From Parcubacteria group bacterium (GTDB taxonomy: Bacteria; Patescibacteriota; Minisyncoccia; Minisyncoccales; UBA10102), in contig JACPHF010000003.1 of the NCBI GenBank assembly GCA_016188735.1, positions 1-7,978 of the forward strand: 7,978 nt of DNA, written 5' to 3'. The position numbers and the translations under genes were made by a program. Under the pieces are notes generated by a model that was not told the DNA's origin, did not search any database, and was given only the letters and a program-made list of their open reading frames with translations. Each line of letters starts with the position of its first letter. Position 1 is the first letter of the stretch. Shown piece after piece: positions 1 through 6,563 of this stretch.

Positions 1-82
1 CTCCGCGGAGGGCACGTACGCTAGCTTGCTGCAAACCAACGCCCAATTCCGGGCCATGGCGAGAGAGCTAAAAAATCGATAA
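1..82 (+). CDS. C-terminal end of a probable ABC exporter (ATPase/permease), 5' truncated by window
   Basis: Only the last 26 complete codons are visible, read in the frame starting at base 2 and ending in TAA at 80-82. The residues read SAEGTYASLLQTNAQ, then FRAMARELKNR. This resembles the tail of MsbA-type ABC exporters, where an 'EGTHEELL...' stretch follows the H-loop and the protein ends in a short helix. The family call is from memory of that pattern; no Walker or signature motif lies in the window. If correct, the upstream gene encodes an inner-membrane exporter, and a lipid or glycan flippase would fit next to Kdo genes. The stop is 4 bases before the kdsB start, so the two are probably cotranscribed. 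The identification is tentative because so little of the protein is visible. Confidence 0.5.
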   Translation, partial: SAEGTYASLLQTNAQFRAMARELKNR

Positions 83-86
83 ATAC

Positions 87-554
87 ATGAATACAAAACG
101 AGGCAAAATCATAGGCATTATTCCCGCGCGGCACGATTCCGTACGTCTTCCGGGCAAACCATTGATAGAAATCGCGGGTAAAACACTCGTTCAGCGTTCA
201 TGGGAACAGGCCATGCAGGCCCGTTTGCTCGATACGGTTGTAGTGGCAACCGATGACGAACGCATAGTCAAGGCGGTAGAATCCTTCGGGGGCGAAGCAA
301 TGATGACCTCCGGAGAACACCAAACCGGCACCGACAGGGTGGCAGAAGCCGCCCGGCACTTCCCGGAAGCAGAAGTTATCGTGAACGTTCAGGGAGATCA
401 GCCCCTTGTTCCTCCGGAAGCCATTGATGCCGTGGTACGGGTGATGAAGAACGATGCGGGTATTGAGATAAGCAATCTGGTTGCCAGGGCTTCCAAACAA
501 GACGCCGGGAATTCGAGCATCGTAAAAATAGTGCAGAATAAAGAAGCATCGTAA
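87..554 (+). CDS. kdsB: KdsB N-terminal fragment (155 residues)
   Basis: This open frame carries the nucleotide-binding half of CMP-Kdo synthetase, including the IIPARHDSVRLPGKPL and VQGDQPL motifs. Residues 1-153 are native. The last two residues, A and S, and the TAA at 552-554 come from out-of-frame reading of the second repeat copy. On its own it lacks the C-terminal half that completes the sugar-binding site and dimer interface in known KdsB structures, so it is unlikely to be active unless the second fragment complements it. The ATG at 87 is the only ATG close upstream of the conserved start, and it leaves a normal-length N-terminus. Confidence 0.75.
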   Translation: MNTKRGKIIGIIPARHDSVRLPGKPLIEIAGKTLVQRSWEQAMQARLLDTVVVATDDERIVKAVESFGGEAMMTSGEHQTGTDRVAEAARHFPEAEVIVNVQGDQPLVPPEAIDAVVRVMKNDAGIEISNLVARASKQDAGNSSIVKIVQNKEAS

Positions 555-575
555 AAATAGTGCAGAATAAAGAAG
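516..575 (+). repeat. Exact two-copy 29-base tandem duplication inside kdsB
   Basis: Bases 517-545 are followed immediately by an identical copy at 546-574. Counting matching edge bases, 516-546 equals 545-575, so the copies share a two-base AG junction. Because 29 is not a multiple of three, the second copy shifts the frame and brings a TAA into phase at 552-554. The copies are identical with no drift, which fits a very recent event, a slippage-prone locus, or an assembly artefact. Confidence 0.97.
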
Positions 576-862
576 GTTTTGCAATGTATTGTTCAAGATC
601 TCCCATTCCCTACCCGCGGAATGAAGAGTATTGCGCCTGGTACAAAATTATGGATGTGTATGGGTTCAGGCCCGCTGCCCTGCAAAAAATAGCTGCTTTG
701 TCGCCCACACCCTTGGAAAAAGCAGAATCCGTGGAACAGCTGCGCATTTTAGAATACGGCTACAAAATCAAGTTAGTAGAGACTCCGTATGATTTTATTG
801 GCGTGAATACGCCAGAAGACCTGGAGAAAGTAAGGGCGGTATTCAACCATGGGAAAAACTAA
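560..862 (+). CDS. kdsB: KdsB C-terminal fragment (up to 100 residues)
   Basis: This is the remainder of CMP-Kdo synthetase in the shifted frame. It can be read from a GTG at 560, eight bases after the TAA that ends the first fragment, and corresponds to residues 149-248 of the restored protein. Recognisable segments are YCSRSPIPYPR, SPTPLEKAESVEQLRILEYG and IGVNTPEDLEKV. The frame is open back to 542, so GTG is the only plausible initiator. Whether it is used by termination-reinitiation is unknown. It is best regarded as the downstream half of a broken kdsB, not as an independent gene. Confidence 0.7.
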   Translation: MQNKEGFAMYCSRSPIPYPRNEEYCAWYKIMDVYGFRPAALQKIAALSPTPLEKAESVEQLRILEYGYKIKLVETPYDFIGVNTPEDLEKVRAVFNHGKN

Positions 863-2759
863 AGCAATAAAACTTCTTGTGTTGGACGTAGACGGCGTTC
901 TCACGGACGGCAAGCTGTATTTGGACGCGGACGGGGCGCGAGAGATAAAATCCTGGCATGTGCGAGACGGCATGGGCTTGCTGTTGGCGCGGGAAGCCGG
1001 CATCAAAACGGTGTTCTTGAGCGGGAGAGAGAGCGGAGCCATCAGAAAACGCGGAGGAGAGCTGCGTGTTGACTATATGATTCTCGGTTCCAAAGACAAA
1101 GAAGGAGATCTCGCGGAGATTTTGAAAAAAGAAGGCGTGGGTCTCCACAATGTCTGTTTTATCGGAGACGACGTGCAGGATTTGCCGCTGCTCCGCAAGG
1201 TTGGATTTAGCGCGGCTCCCAACAACGCCGCCCCCGTAGTGCGGAAACACGTGGACTATATCTCGGAAAAAAACGGGGGAGAAGGCGCGGTGCGGGATAT
1301 CGTGGACTACATTCTGGAAACACACCAGGGATTGAAAGACATCACCGAGCGTCTCTTTGCCATAGAAGACGAGATGGATCTCTTTGGCAAAAAGATAGCG
1401 GGCGTATTCTTCTGGGAACTTCTGCGCGCAGGCACGCAGAGAAAAATCTTAGGCGAGGCAGAGGTGTTTAATAGGAAAGAATCTTTGAGCAAGCGCCAAC
1501 TGAGTTCTTGGATCAAGGTAGGATTTCACGTGATATGGAATACGCTGTTCCATAACCCTTTTTTCGCTTCCCGCGCCAACGTTCTTTTCTTTGGCATGTA
1601 TCGAAGGAGGTTCCAGCAAGACGGGTTTTGGCACGACATCTACTGCGATCCCTTGATAGAGCAGCTTGAAAAAGAGGGTTTGCGGTGCTGCATGATTGAA
1701 CGCCCCCCATTTGGAAGACCGATTCCCCGGCCCATCAAAACCAGGCACGTGTACTACTTTGATTTCATTGAGGCGTGTTTTCTCGGAGCCCGGCGTCTCG
1801 GGTTCTGGCGCGTTCGTTTAACAGAAGATGAACGCTCCTTCTTAACGACGCTCCAAGACAAGCTCAATGAAGAGTTTGGGGTCCGGCTCGATCTTCAGCG
1901 CGACCTTGTGGCGGAATTAGAAAAGCAGAAAATTCTTCTGCCTTTTTACAAAGCTCTTCTTGTAAAGATTGCTCCGAAGGCAGTCGTTGTGGTGAATCTC
2001 CCGGGGCACAGGGCACTTGTGAAAGCATGTAGGGAAGTTCGTATACCCATCATTGAGTTGCAGCAGGGGGCTACCCACAAGTATAGCCTGGAACATTCCT
2101 ACGAGGGAGAAAAACGGAAAAAATATATCGTCCCGGACTATTTCTTCACATTTGGCGACTATTGGAAGCGCTCGGTATCATTCCCGCTGCCTTCAGACAG
2201 AATGCCGAGCGTAGGGTTCCCGTACTATGAGCAGGAGTTGGAGCGGTACAAAAACACGGAGCGAAAGAAACAGATACTTTTTCTTTCCCAGCCCATGTTC
2301 GGCAAACACATGTCCCAGTTCGCGCTTGAACTTGCCAGAGAGCTGAAAGAGACTTGGCACATTGCATACAAGCTGCACCCAGAAGAAGAGGGTCCCACAT
2401 GGCAAGAGTTATATTCTGCCCTTGCAAAGGCCGGTATTGAAGTCGTGCGTGACAAAGAGAAACCGCTCTACCAGATGCTCGCGGAGTCCCAGGTTCAGGT
2501 AGCGGTTAGCTCAACGGCAACATACGAAGGATTGGGCTTTGGTCTGCACACCTATCTTCTCGACATTCCCGGGGTAGAGGCGATGGGACATCTTCTTGAG
2601 ACGGGATACGCGCGTCTCGTGGGTTCTGTTGGAGAAATGCGGGATCTGTTGGCAAAGCAAGAAGAGAGAAAAGCGTGGAGCGGAGAAGAATTCTTCAGAA
2701 AAAATTCGCTTAACCGCATGGTAGAATTCATACACAACATAGCTTCTTTACGAAGATGA
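849..2759 (+). CDS. Fusion: KdsC-type Kdo-8-phosphate phosphatase + capsule-type glycosyltransferase
   Basis: The protein has 636 residues. Residues 7-156 are a KdsC/YrbI HAD phosphatase without a cap domain: LVLDVDGVLTDG with nucleophile and acid Asp13/Asp15, FLSGRES (56-62), a lysine region at 82-84, and FIGDDVQDLPLL (104-115). KdsC removes phosphate from Kdo-8-phosphate, the step before KdsB; a related nonulosonic acid phosphate is also possible. KdsC alone is about 188 residues in E. coli. Residues about 170-636 form a second enzyme that looks like a GT-B-fold transferase of the capsule/polysialyltransferase/CDP-glycerol-phosphotransferase type: IIELQQGATHKYS (401-413), VPDYFFTFGDYWK (428-440), YKLHPEE (507-513) and SSTATYEGLGFG (554-565). 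No signal peptide or membrane segment is evident, so it is probably cytosolic. It overlaps kdsB by 14 bases and the next gene by 4 (ATGA), implying one operon. The phosphatase call is firm. The transferase's donor and acceptor are unknown; Kdo is an inference from the fusion. Confidence 0.85.
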   Translation: MGKTKAIKLLVLDVDGVLTDGKLYLDADGAREIKSWHVRDGMGLLLAREAGIKTVFLSGRESGAIRKRGGELRVDYMILGSKDKEGDLAEILKKEGVGLHNVCFIGDDVQDLPLLRKVGFSAAPNNAAPVVRKHVDYISEKNGGEGAVRDIVDYILETHQGLKDITERLFAIEDEMDLFGKKIAGVFFWELLRAGTQRKILGEAEVFNRKESLSKRQLSSWIKVGFHVIWNTLFHNPFFASRANVLFFGMYRRRFQQDGFWHDIYCDPLIEQLEKEGLRCCMIERPPFGRPIPRPIKTRHVYYFDFIEACFLGARRLGFWRVRLTEDERSFLTTLQDKLNEEFGVRLDLQRDLVAELEKQKILLPFYKALLVKIAPKAVVVVNLPGHRALVKACREVRIPIIELQQGATHKYSLEHSYEGEKRKKYIVPDYFFTFGDYWKRSVSFPLPSDRMPSVGFPYYEQELERYKNTERKKQILFLSQPMFGKHMSQFALELARELKETWHIAYKLHPEEEGPTWQELYSALAKAGIEVVRDKEKPLYQMLAESQVQVAVSSTATYEGLGFGLHTYLLDIPGVEAMGHLLETGYARLVGSVGEMRDLLAKQEERKAWSGEEFFRKNSLNRMVEFIHNIASLRR

Positions 2760-4198
2760 AATGGTGCATTATCGTGAACGACGCTCCGTTTTTGATGGAG
2801 TTTCTCGGCAAGCTCTCTAGCCGTTTCATAGAAGATGGAGATGAGTGCATGCTGGCGTTCGACAACAAGTTTGCAGAGCATGCAAAGACAAAGTATTTTC
2901 CAAAACACGTGCAGAGCGTTTCTAAGGTAGATTGGTGTCGCGAACACTACGATGCCTTGCGCAAAGATTATGATAATCTCGACTGGCGTCCGCTCTACGC
3001 AAACTTTGATCGCATGGAGCATTGGCTGTGGGGATATCGGGAGTCGGCAAGGCGTCTCTCTCAGGACTACCAGTTTTTTGAATATGTGTGCCAGACGGAG
3101 CGGCCCGACGCGATTCTCTTTGAAACTCCGAGCGGAGTGGCTGCCCTGGTTGCCTATTCTTTGTCGTTGAAGTACGGCATTCCGTATCTCGGCATCATAG
3201 ATTCCCGTATTGCGGAACGCCTTGAGGTGCGCGACACCGAATACACGGATAGGCGATACCAACAAACCTACGGCGCGCTTCGCATGGAAGATATTTCCAA
3301 AGAAGAACTGCAGTTCGCAACCCGTTTTTTGCGTGGTTTTCTCTCGCACGATCGGCTCCCGTCGTATTACGGAACCGGCAAGATTCGCTTCACAATCCTG
3401 GGATACGTGAATCACTATGCCAGGCGCTTGCGAGAAATTGGAAGGTCGTTGTGGCGCTACTTTTGGGCACGAAAGCAGTTCCATGCCGTTGATTTTGAAA
3501 GCGAAAACCGTTTGCGGGTCGCCCTGAGAGCTCCAAAAACCGTCATCGTTCGACAGTTCCGCATCGCATTTCAAAAACACTTCTACGGCAAACCGGATCT
3601 TCAGGAAGAGTTCTACGTTTTCCCTCTTCATGTGCAGCCGGAGGCCTCTACGTCGGTGCAAGCCATGGCGTATTCCGACCAGGCTGCCGCAATCCGGAAC
3701 ATTGCGTTTACTCTTCCATTTCCCGCAAAGCTTTATGTGAAAGAGCATCCCATTGCCGTTGGCATGAAACCCAGCTCGTTCTATCGGAAAATTCAAAATA
3801 TTCCGAATGCGCAACTTATTGCGCCCCAAGAAAGCATGCCGGAGCTTATCCGCAATTCGCAGGGAGTAATCACATTGACGGGGACGGTAGGCATGGAAGC
3901 CGTTATGGCAGGCAAGCCAACGTACGTGTTGGGAAATGTGTTTTACGAATATCATCCGCTGTGCCGCAAACCCAAAAGCATCGACGAATTGCGCGAGTTT
4001 ATACGTGCGGACCGCAGAAACGGCGTGCCGCGCGAGAATCTAAAACAGGACAACATCAGGTTTATAGTGTCGTATCTGCGCAATACCATCCCGGGAAGCG
4101 TTCCGGCTGCGGTCGCGGATCCGGACACAAACAACTATCAGCAAATTGCCCGCGACCTGCGGCGTATCGCCCAAATGCGGAAAAGTTCTTGGAGATAA
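2756..4198 (+). CDS. KpsC/KpsS-like capsule polysaccharide biosynthesis glycosyltransferase
   Basis: The protein has 480 residues. The C-terminal half carries the hallmarks of the capsule-synthesis family that includes the Kdo transferases KpsC and KpsS: FYVFPLHVQPEAST (286-299), KLYVKEHP (325-332), and LTGTVGMEAVMAGKPTYVLG (374-393). The N-terminal half has a Rossmann-like start (CIIVNDAPF) and RPDAILFETPSG (116-127), consistent with a GT-B two-domain fold. Family members use CMP-Kdo to build the Kdo linker at the base of group 2 capsules, which matches the neighbouring kdsB and kdsC-like genes; transfer of another sugar is equally possible. The start overlaps the upstream stop as ATGA, suggesting translational coupling. 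The C-terminal tail after about residue 440 is basic and of no recognised function. Specificity cannot be read from sequence. Confidence 0.75.
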   Translation: MKWCIIVNDAPFLMEFLGKLSSRFIEDGDECMLAFDNKFAEHAKTKYFPKHVQSVSKVDWCREHYDALRKDYDNLDWRPLYANFDRMEHWLWGYRESARRLSQDYQFFEYVCQTERPDAILFETPSGVAALVAYSLSLKYGIPYLGIIDSRIAERLEVRDTEYTDRRYQQTYGALRMEDISKEELQFATRFLRGFLSHDRLPSYYGTGKIRFTILGYVNHYARRLREIGRSLWRYFWARKQFHAVDFESENRLRVALRAPKTVIVRQFRIAFQKHFYGKPDLQEEFYVFPLHVQPEASTSVQAMAYSDQAAAIRNIAFTLPFPAKLYVKEHPIAVGMKPSSFYRKIQNIPNAQLIAPQESMPELIRNSQGVITLTGTVGMEAVMAGKPTYVLGNVFYEYHPLCRKPKSIDELREFIRADRRNGVPRENLKQDNIRFIVSYLRNTIPGSVPAAVADPDTNNYQQIARDLRRIAQMRKSSWR

Positions 4199-4210
4199 AA
4201 GCGGATGGAC

Positions 4211-4246
4211 TTCTTCGTTTGAGCGTGATACGAAGGATAGAGGAAT
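4211..4246 (+). promoter_or_regulatory. Ribosome binding site of the PEP mutase gene, with a possible SD-masking hairpin
   Basis: This is part of the only sizeable gap between genes (4199-4246). AAGGA at 4233-4237 lies nine bases before the ATG at 4247, an ideal Shine-Dalgarno spacing; a GAGGA at 4240-4244 is too close to be the main site. Bases 4211-4218 can pair with 4230-4237 (eight pairs, one of them G-U) around an 11-base loop, placing the AAGGA in the stem. I see no convincing promoter boxes and no U-tract terminator in the gap. The RBS is well supported; the regulatory hairpin is only a possibility. Confidence 0.45.
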
Positions 4247-5470
4247 ATGAAAAGGCGTGTTTCGCGAAAAGAACCTTTGGTATACGTTGGCATGGCAGCC
4301 GACTTTATTCACCACGGCCATGTACATATTATTGAGGAGGCGCGAAAGCTGGGAAAGGTTGTGGTTGGATTATTGACCGATGAATATGTTCCGAATCTCA
4401 GGAAACTTAAACCCGCATTTGTCGTTCATGGAGACGATTGGAAGACGGGCGTGCAGAGAGAAGCCAGGGCGCGGGTGATCAAGGTCCTGAAGGGATGGGG
4501 CGGAAAATTGGTGGAGCCCGCATACACGACGGGCATTTCTTCCGGTGAACTCATTGCATATGCGGCGCAGACGGGCATTTCTGCCACAGAGCGCATGGCT
4601 CGTTTGAGGCGCGCGCTGGAAGTAAAAGACCTGGTGCGCATTCTTGAGGCGCACAGCGGATTAAGCGGTCTCATCGTGGAGAAGGCCAAAATCATAAAAC
4701 AAGGAAGAACGGTGGAATTTGACGGGATATGGGAAAGCAGTTTAACCGACTCTGCTTCAAAAGGAAAGCCGGATATCGCCGTCGTGGATATGCATTCCAG
4801 GCTGCAAACCATCAATGAGCTTTTGGAAGTCACGACCAAGCCCATCGTGGTGGACGGAGACTCGGGCGGACTCATTGAGCATTTTATATTCACCGTAAAG
4901 TCGGCGGAGCGGCTTGGCATCTCGTCTCTCATCATTGAAGACAAGATAGGGAGCAAGCGAAATTCGCTCTTTGGCACGAGCGTCAAGCAATTGCAGGACA
5001 CCCCAAAGAATTTTTCAGAGAAAATCACGGCAGGGAAACGGGCCCAGGTTTCGGATGACTTCATGATTATTGCCCGCATTGAGAGCTTGATCTTGGATAT
5101 GGGTCAGAAGGACGCTTTGAAACGCGCCCATGCGTATATTGAAGCCGGGGCAGACGGCATTCTCATCCACAGCAAGGCAAAAACTCCGGGAGAGATATTT
5201 TCATTCTGCAAAGAATACCGCAAGTTCCGCGCGCAGGCGCCCCTTGTTGTCGTTCCCACCACGTACAGCCAGGTGAGCGAAGACGCGTTGCGGAGAGCCG
5301 GGGTACGCATGGTGATTTACGCCAACCATCTCCTGCGAGCCTCCTACCCCTCCATGCGCAAGGCCGCAGAGACCATTCTTCGATACGGACGAGCAGCGGA
5401 AGCGAGCAAATATTGTCTTCCCATAAAAGAGGTATTGAATCTCATTCCTTACGAGAATTCTTCTTCTTAA
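4247..5470 (+). CDS. Phosphoenolpyruvate mutase with shortened N-terminal nucleotidyltransferase-like domain
   Basis: PEP mutase rearranges phosphoenolpyruvate to 3-phosphonopyruvate, creating the C-P bond that starts nearly all phosphonate pathways. The catalytic domain covers about residues 125-407. It shows [17 protein letters not shown] (160-176), VVDGDSGG (201-208, metal-binding aspartates) and the signature [10 protein letters not shown] (231-240), which distinguishes mutases from isocitrate lyase and other relatives. ARIESLI (276-282), [10 protein letters not shown] (301-310) and VIYANHLLR (356-364) follow. Residues 10-105 match the cytidylyltransferase-like domain found at the front of many PEP mutases: the HHGH form of the HxGH motif at 22-25, [10 protein letters not shown] (59-68) and GISSGEL (96-102). 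From memory, such proteins carry about 36 further residues between GLLTD and YVPNLRK, including an LPxLxYEQRKxV segment. Here D45 runs straight into EYVPN, so the front domain is probably inactive. Neighbours downstream complete a phosphonate pathway. The mutase assignment is firm. Confidence 0.95.
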   Translation: MKRRVSRKEPLVYVGMAADFIHHGHVHIIEEARKLGKVVVGLLTDEYVPNLRKLKPAFVVHGDDWKTGVQREARARVIKVLKGWGGKLVEPAYTTGISSGELIAYAAQTGISATERMARLRRALEVKDLVRILEAHSGLSGLIVEKAKIIKQGRTVEFDGIWESSLTDSASKGKPDIAVVDMHSRLQTINELLEVTTKPIVVDGDSGGLIEHFIFTVKSAERLGISSLIIEDKIGSKRNSLFGTSVKQLQDTPKNFSEKITAGKRAQVSDDFMIIARIESLILDMGQKDALKRAHAYIEAGADGILIHSKAKTPGEIFSFCKEYRKFRAQAPLVVVPTTYSQVSEDALRRAGVRMVIYANHLLRASYPSMRKAAETILRYGRAAEASKYCLPIKEVLNLIPYENSSS

Positions 5471-5474
5471 CGAT

Positions 5475-6563
5475 ATGCTGACCGCGAAAGAACTTCTCGA
5501 CGTGTTGAATAAACATGATATTCGATTTCTCACCGGAGTGCCGGACAGCGGACTCAAGGATTTTTTGGTGTATCTGAACGATCAGAAGAACGTTGCGCAC
5601 GTGAGGGCCGCGAACGAAGGGCAGGCAATAGGCATTGCAGCGGGCCATCATCTTGCAACCGGCAAGATGCCTCTTGTCTATCTCCAGAATGCGGGGCTGG
5701 GAAATACCGTAAATCCCATCACATCGCTTGCGGATACGGCGGTCTACGGCATTCCGATGCTCCTGTTTGTTGGTTGGAGAGGGGAGCCCGGCAAAAAAGA
5801 CGAGCCGCAGCACTCAAGGATGGGCCAGATTACTTGTCAGCTTCTTGATCTCATGGACATTCCGTACGAGATAGCCGAAGCAGACCTGAGTGGTTTTGAG
5901 GCGCAGATTGAACGGCTCAAAACACAAGGGCTTCAGGAGAGCAAGCCAGTTGCGCTGGTATTCAGGAAAGGATCATTTGCAGAAGAACAGCAGATGGCAG
6001 AACCTCCGGGCCTGAAGCGCCAGGAAGCCCTGGAGATTCTTGCAGAGAAGATCGGAAGCGGCCTCATCGTGTCTACGACAGGAAAAACTTCACGGGAGCT
6101 TTTTGAATTGCGAGATGCGAAACAAGAAGGGCATGAACGCGATTTTCTGGTCGTGGGTTCCATGGGCTGCGCCTCCATGGTTGGTTTGGGCATTGCCCTT
6201 TCCAGGAACGGAATGGTGTATGTATTTGACGGCGACGGATCGATTCTGATGCACATGGGAGCTCTGCCTACCATTGGGCATTATGGGCCCAAGAACTTCT
6301 GTCACGTGCTCTTGGACAATGGAGTGCATGAGAGCACGGGGGGCCAGGAATCAATCTTTCGCGCTTCAGGATACGGGGACGTGCGATGCGTGCGTACAAA
6401 AGAAGAATTGAATGCAATTGATCTGAAAAGCATGAAGGGACCTGCTGCCCTGATCGTGAACGTGGCGCCCGGTTCCCGCAAGGACCTTTCACGTCCTTCT
6501 TCGCAGAGCCCCGTTGACCGCAAAAAAGAGTTTATGAATTTCATTCAAACATCTCATGCCTGA
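5475..6563 (+). CDS. Phosphonopyruvate decarboxylase (thiamine diphosphate-dependent)
   Basis: The enzyme decarboxylates phosphonopyruvate to phosphonoacetaldehyde, the irreversible step that pulls the unfavourable PEP mutase equilibrium forward. The 362 residues follow the Ppd/AepY/Fom2 layout. The pyrimidine-binding half has TGVPDSGLKDF (20-30), AANEGQAIGIAAG (45-57, with the catalytic Glu48) and GWRGEPGKKDEPQH (100-113). The diphosphate-binding half has GSMGCASM (228-235) and the TPP motif FDGDGSILMHMGALPTIG (251-268), with LLDNGVHESTGGQ (279-291) supplying the usual Asn. Family members are about 370-380 residues, so it is full length. It starts four bases after the PEP mutase stop with no strong Shine-Dalgarno, suggesting coupled translation. 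It is not a sulfopyruvate decarboxylase split pair, since both halves are in one chain, and the genomic context supports the phosphonate substrate. Confidence 0.93.
   Translation: MLTAKELLDVLNKHDIRFLTGVPDSGLKDFLVYLNDQKNVAHVRAANEGQAIGIAAGHHLATGKMPLVYLQNAGLGNTVNPITSLADTAVYGIPMLLFVGWRGEPGKKDEPQHSRMGQITCQLLDLMDIPYEIAEADLSGFEAQIERLKTQGLQESKPVALVFRKGSFAEEQQMAEPPGLKRQEALEILAEKIGSGLIVSTTGKTSRELFELRDAKQEGHERDFLVVGSMGCASMVGLGIALSRNGMVYVFDGDGSILMHMGALPTIGHYGPKNFCHVLLDNGVHESTGGQESIFRASGYGDVRCVRTKEELNAIDLKSMKGPAALIVNVAPGSRKDLSRPSSQSPVDRKKEFMNFIQTSHA

Larger units (their letters stand above)
87..862 (+). pseudogene. kdsB: kdsB, CMP-Kdo synthetase, frameshifted by a 29-base tandem duplication
   Basis: KdsB is a cytoplasmic enzyme that joins CTP and 3-deoxy-D-manno-octulosonate to give CMP-Kdo, the donor for Kdo transferases. 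The N-terminal part shows the family nucleotide-binding start IIPARHDSVRLPGKPL (residues 11-26), then HQTGTDRV (78-85) and VNVQGDQPL (99-107). The C-terminal part shows SRSPIPYPR, PTPLEKAESVEQLRILEYGY and GVNTPEDLEKVR, all typical of KdsB. The reading frame breaks after residue 153, where bases 516-546 are repeated exactly as 545-575 (period 29). With one copy removed the frame is continuous and gives 248 residues, the same length as E. coli KdsB. The gene is therefore either a recently broken kdsB or a correct gene with an assembly error. The end overlaps the next gene by 14 bases. The ribosome binding site is weak; the nearest purine run is around 62-67. Confidence 0.9.

Noticed and set aside
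843..1325. A 160-codon minus-strand open frame
   Set aside because: It is antisense to the well-supported KdsC-type domain and has no recognisable motif or plausible ribosome binding context.
2552..3955. A 467-codon open frame on the minus strand
   Set aside because: It lies almost entirely opposite the KpsC/KpsS-like gene, whose motifs are recognisable and whose start couples to the upstream gene. The antisense protein is rich in Cys, His and Arg, with no motif I recognise, as expected of a shadow frame.
4199..4246. Possible rho-independent terminator or promoter between the glycan and phosphonate modules
   Set aside because: The only stem in the gap has no following U-tract, and I could not find a -35/-10 pair with sensible spacing. 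The genes before and after may still be one transcript.
3961..4335. A 124-codon plus-strand open frame spanning the gap between the two modules
   Set aside because: It runs out of frame through the end of the glycosyltransferase gene and the start of the PEP mutase gene. Its composition is Arg/Pro-rich with no family resemblance.
4426..5079. A 217-codon minus-strand open frame
   Set aside because: It is fully antisense to the PEP mutase catalytic domain, has a Ser/Met-rich composition typical of reverse-complement reading, and shows no recognisable domain.
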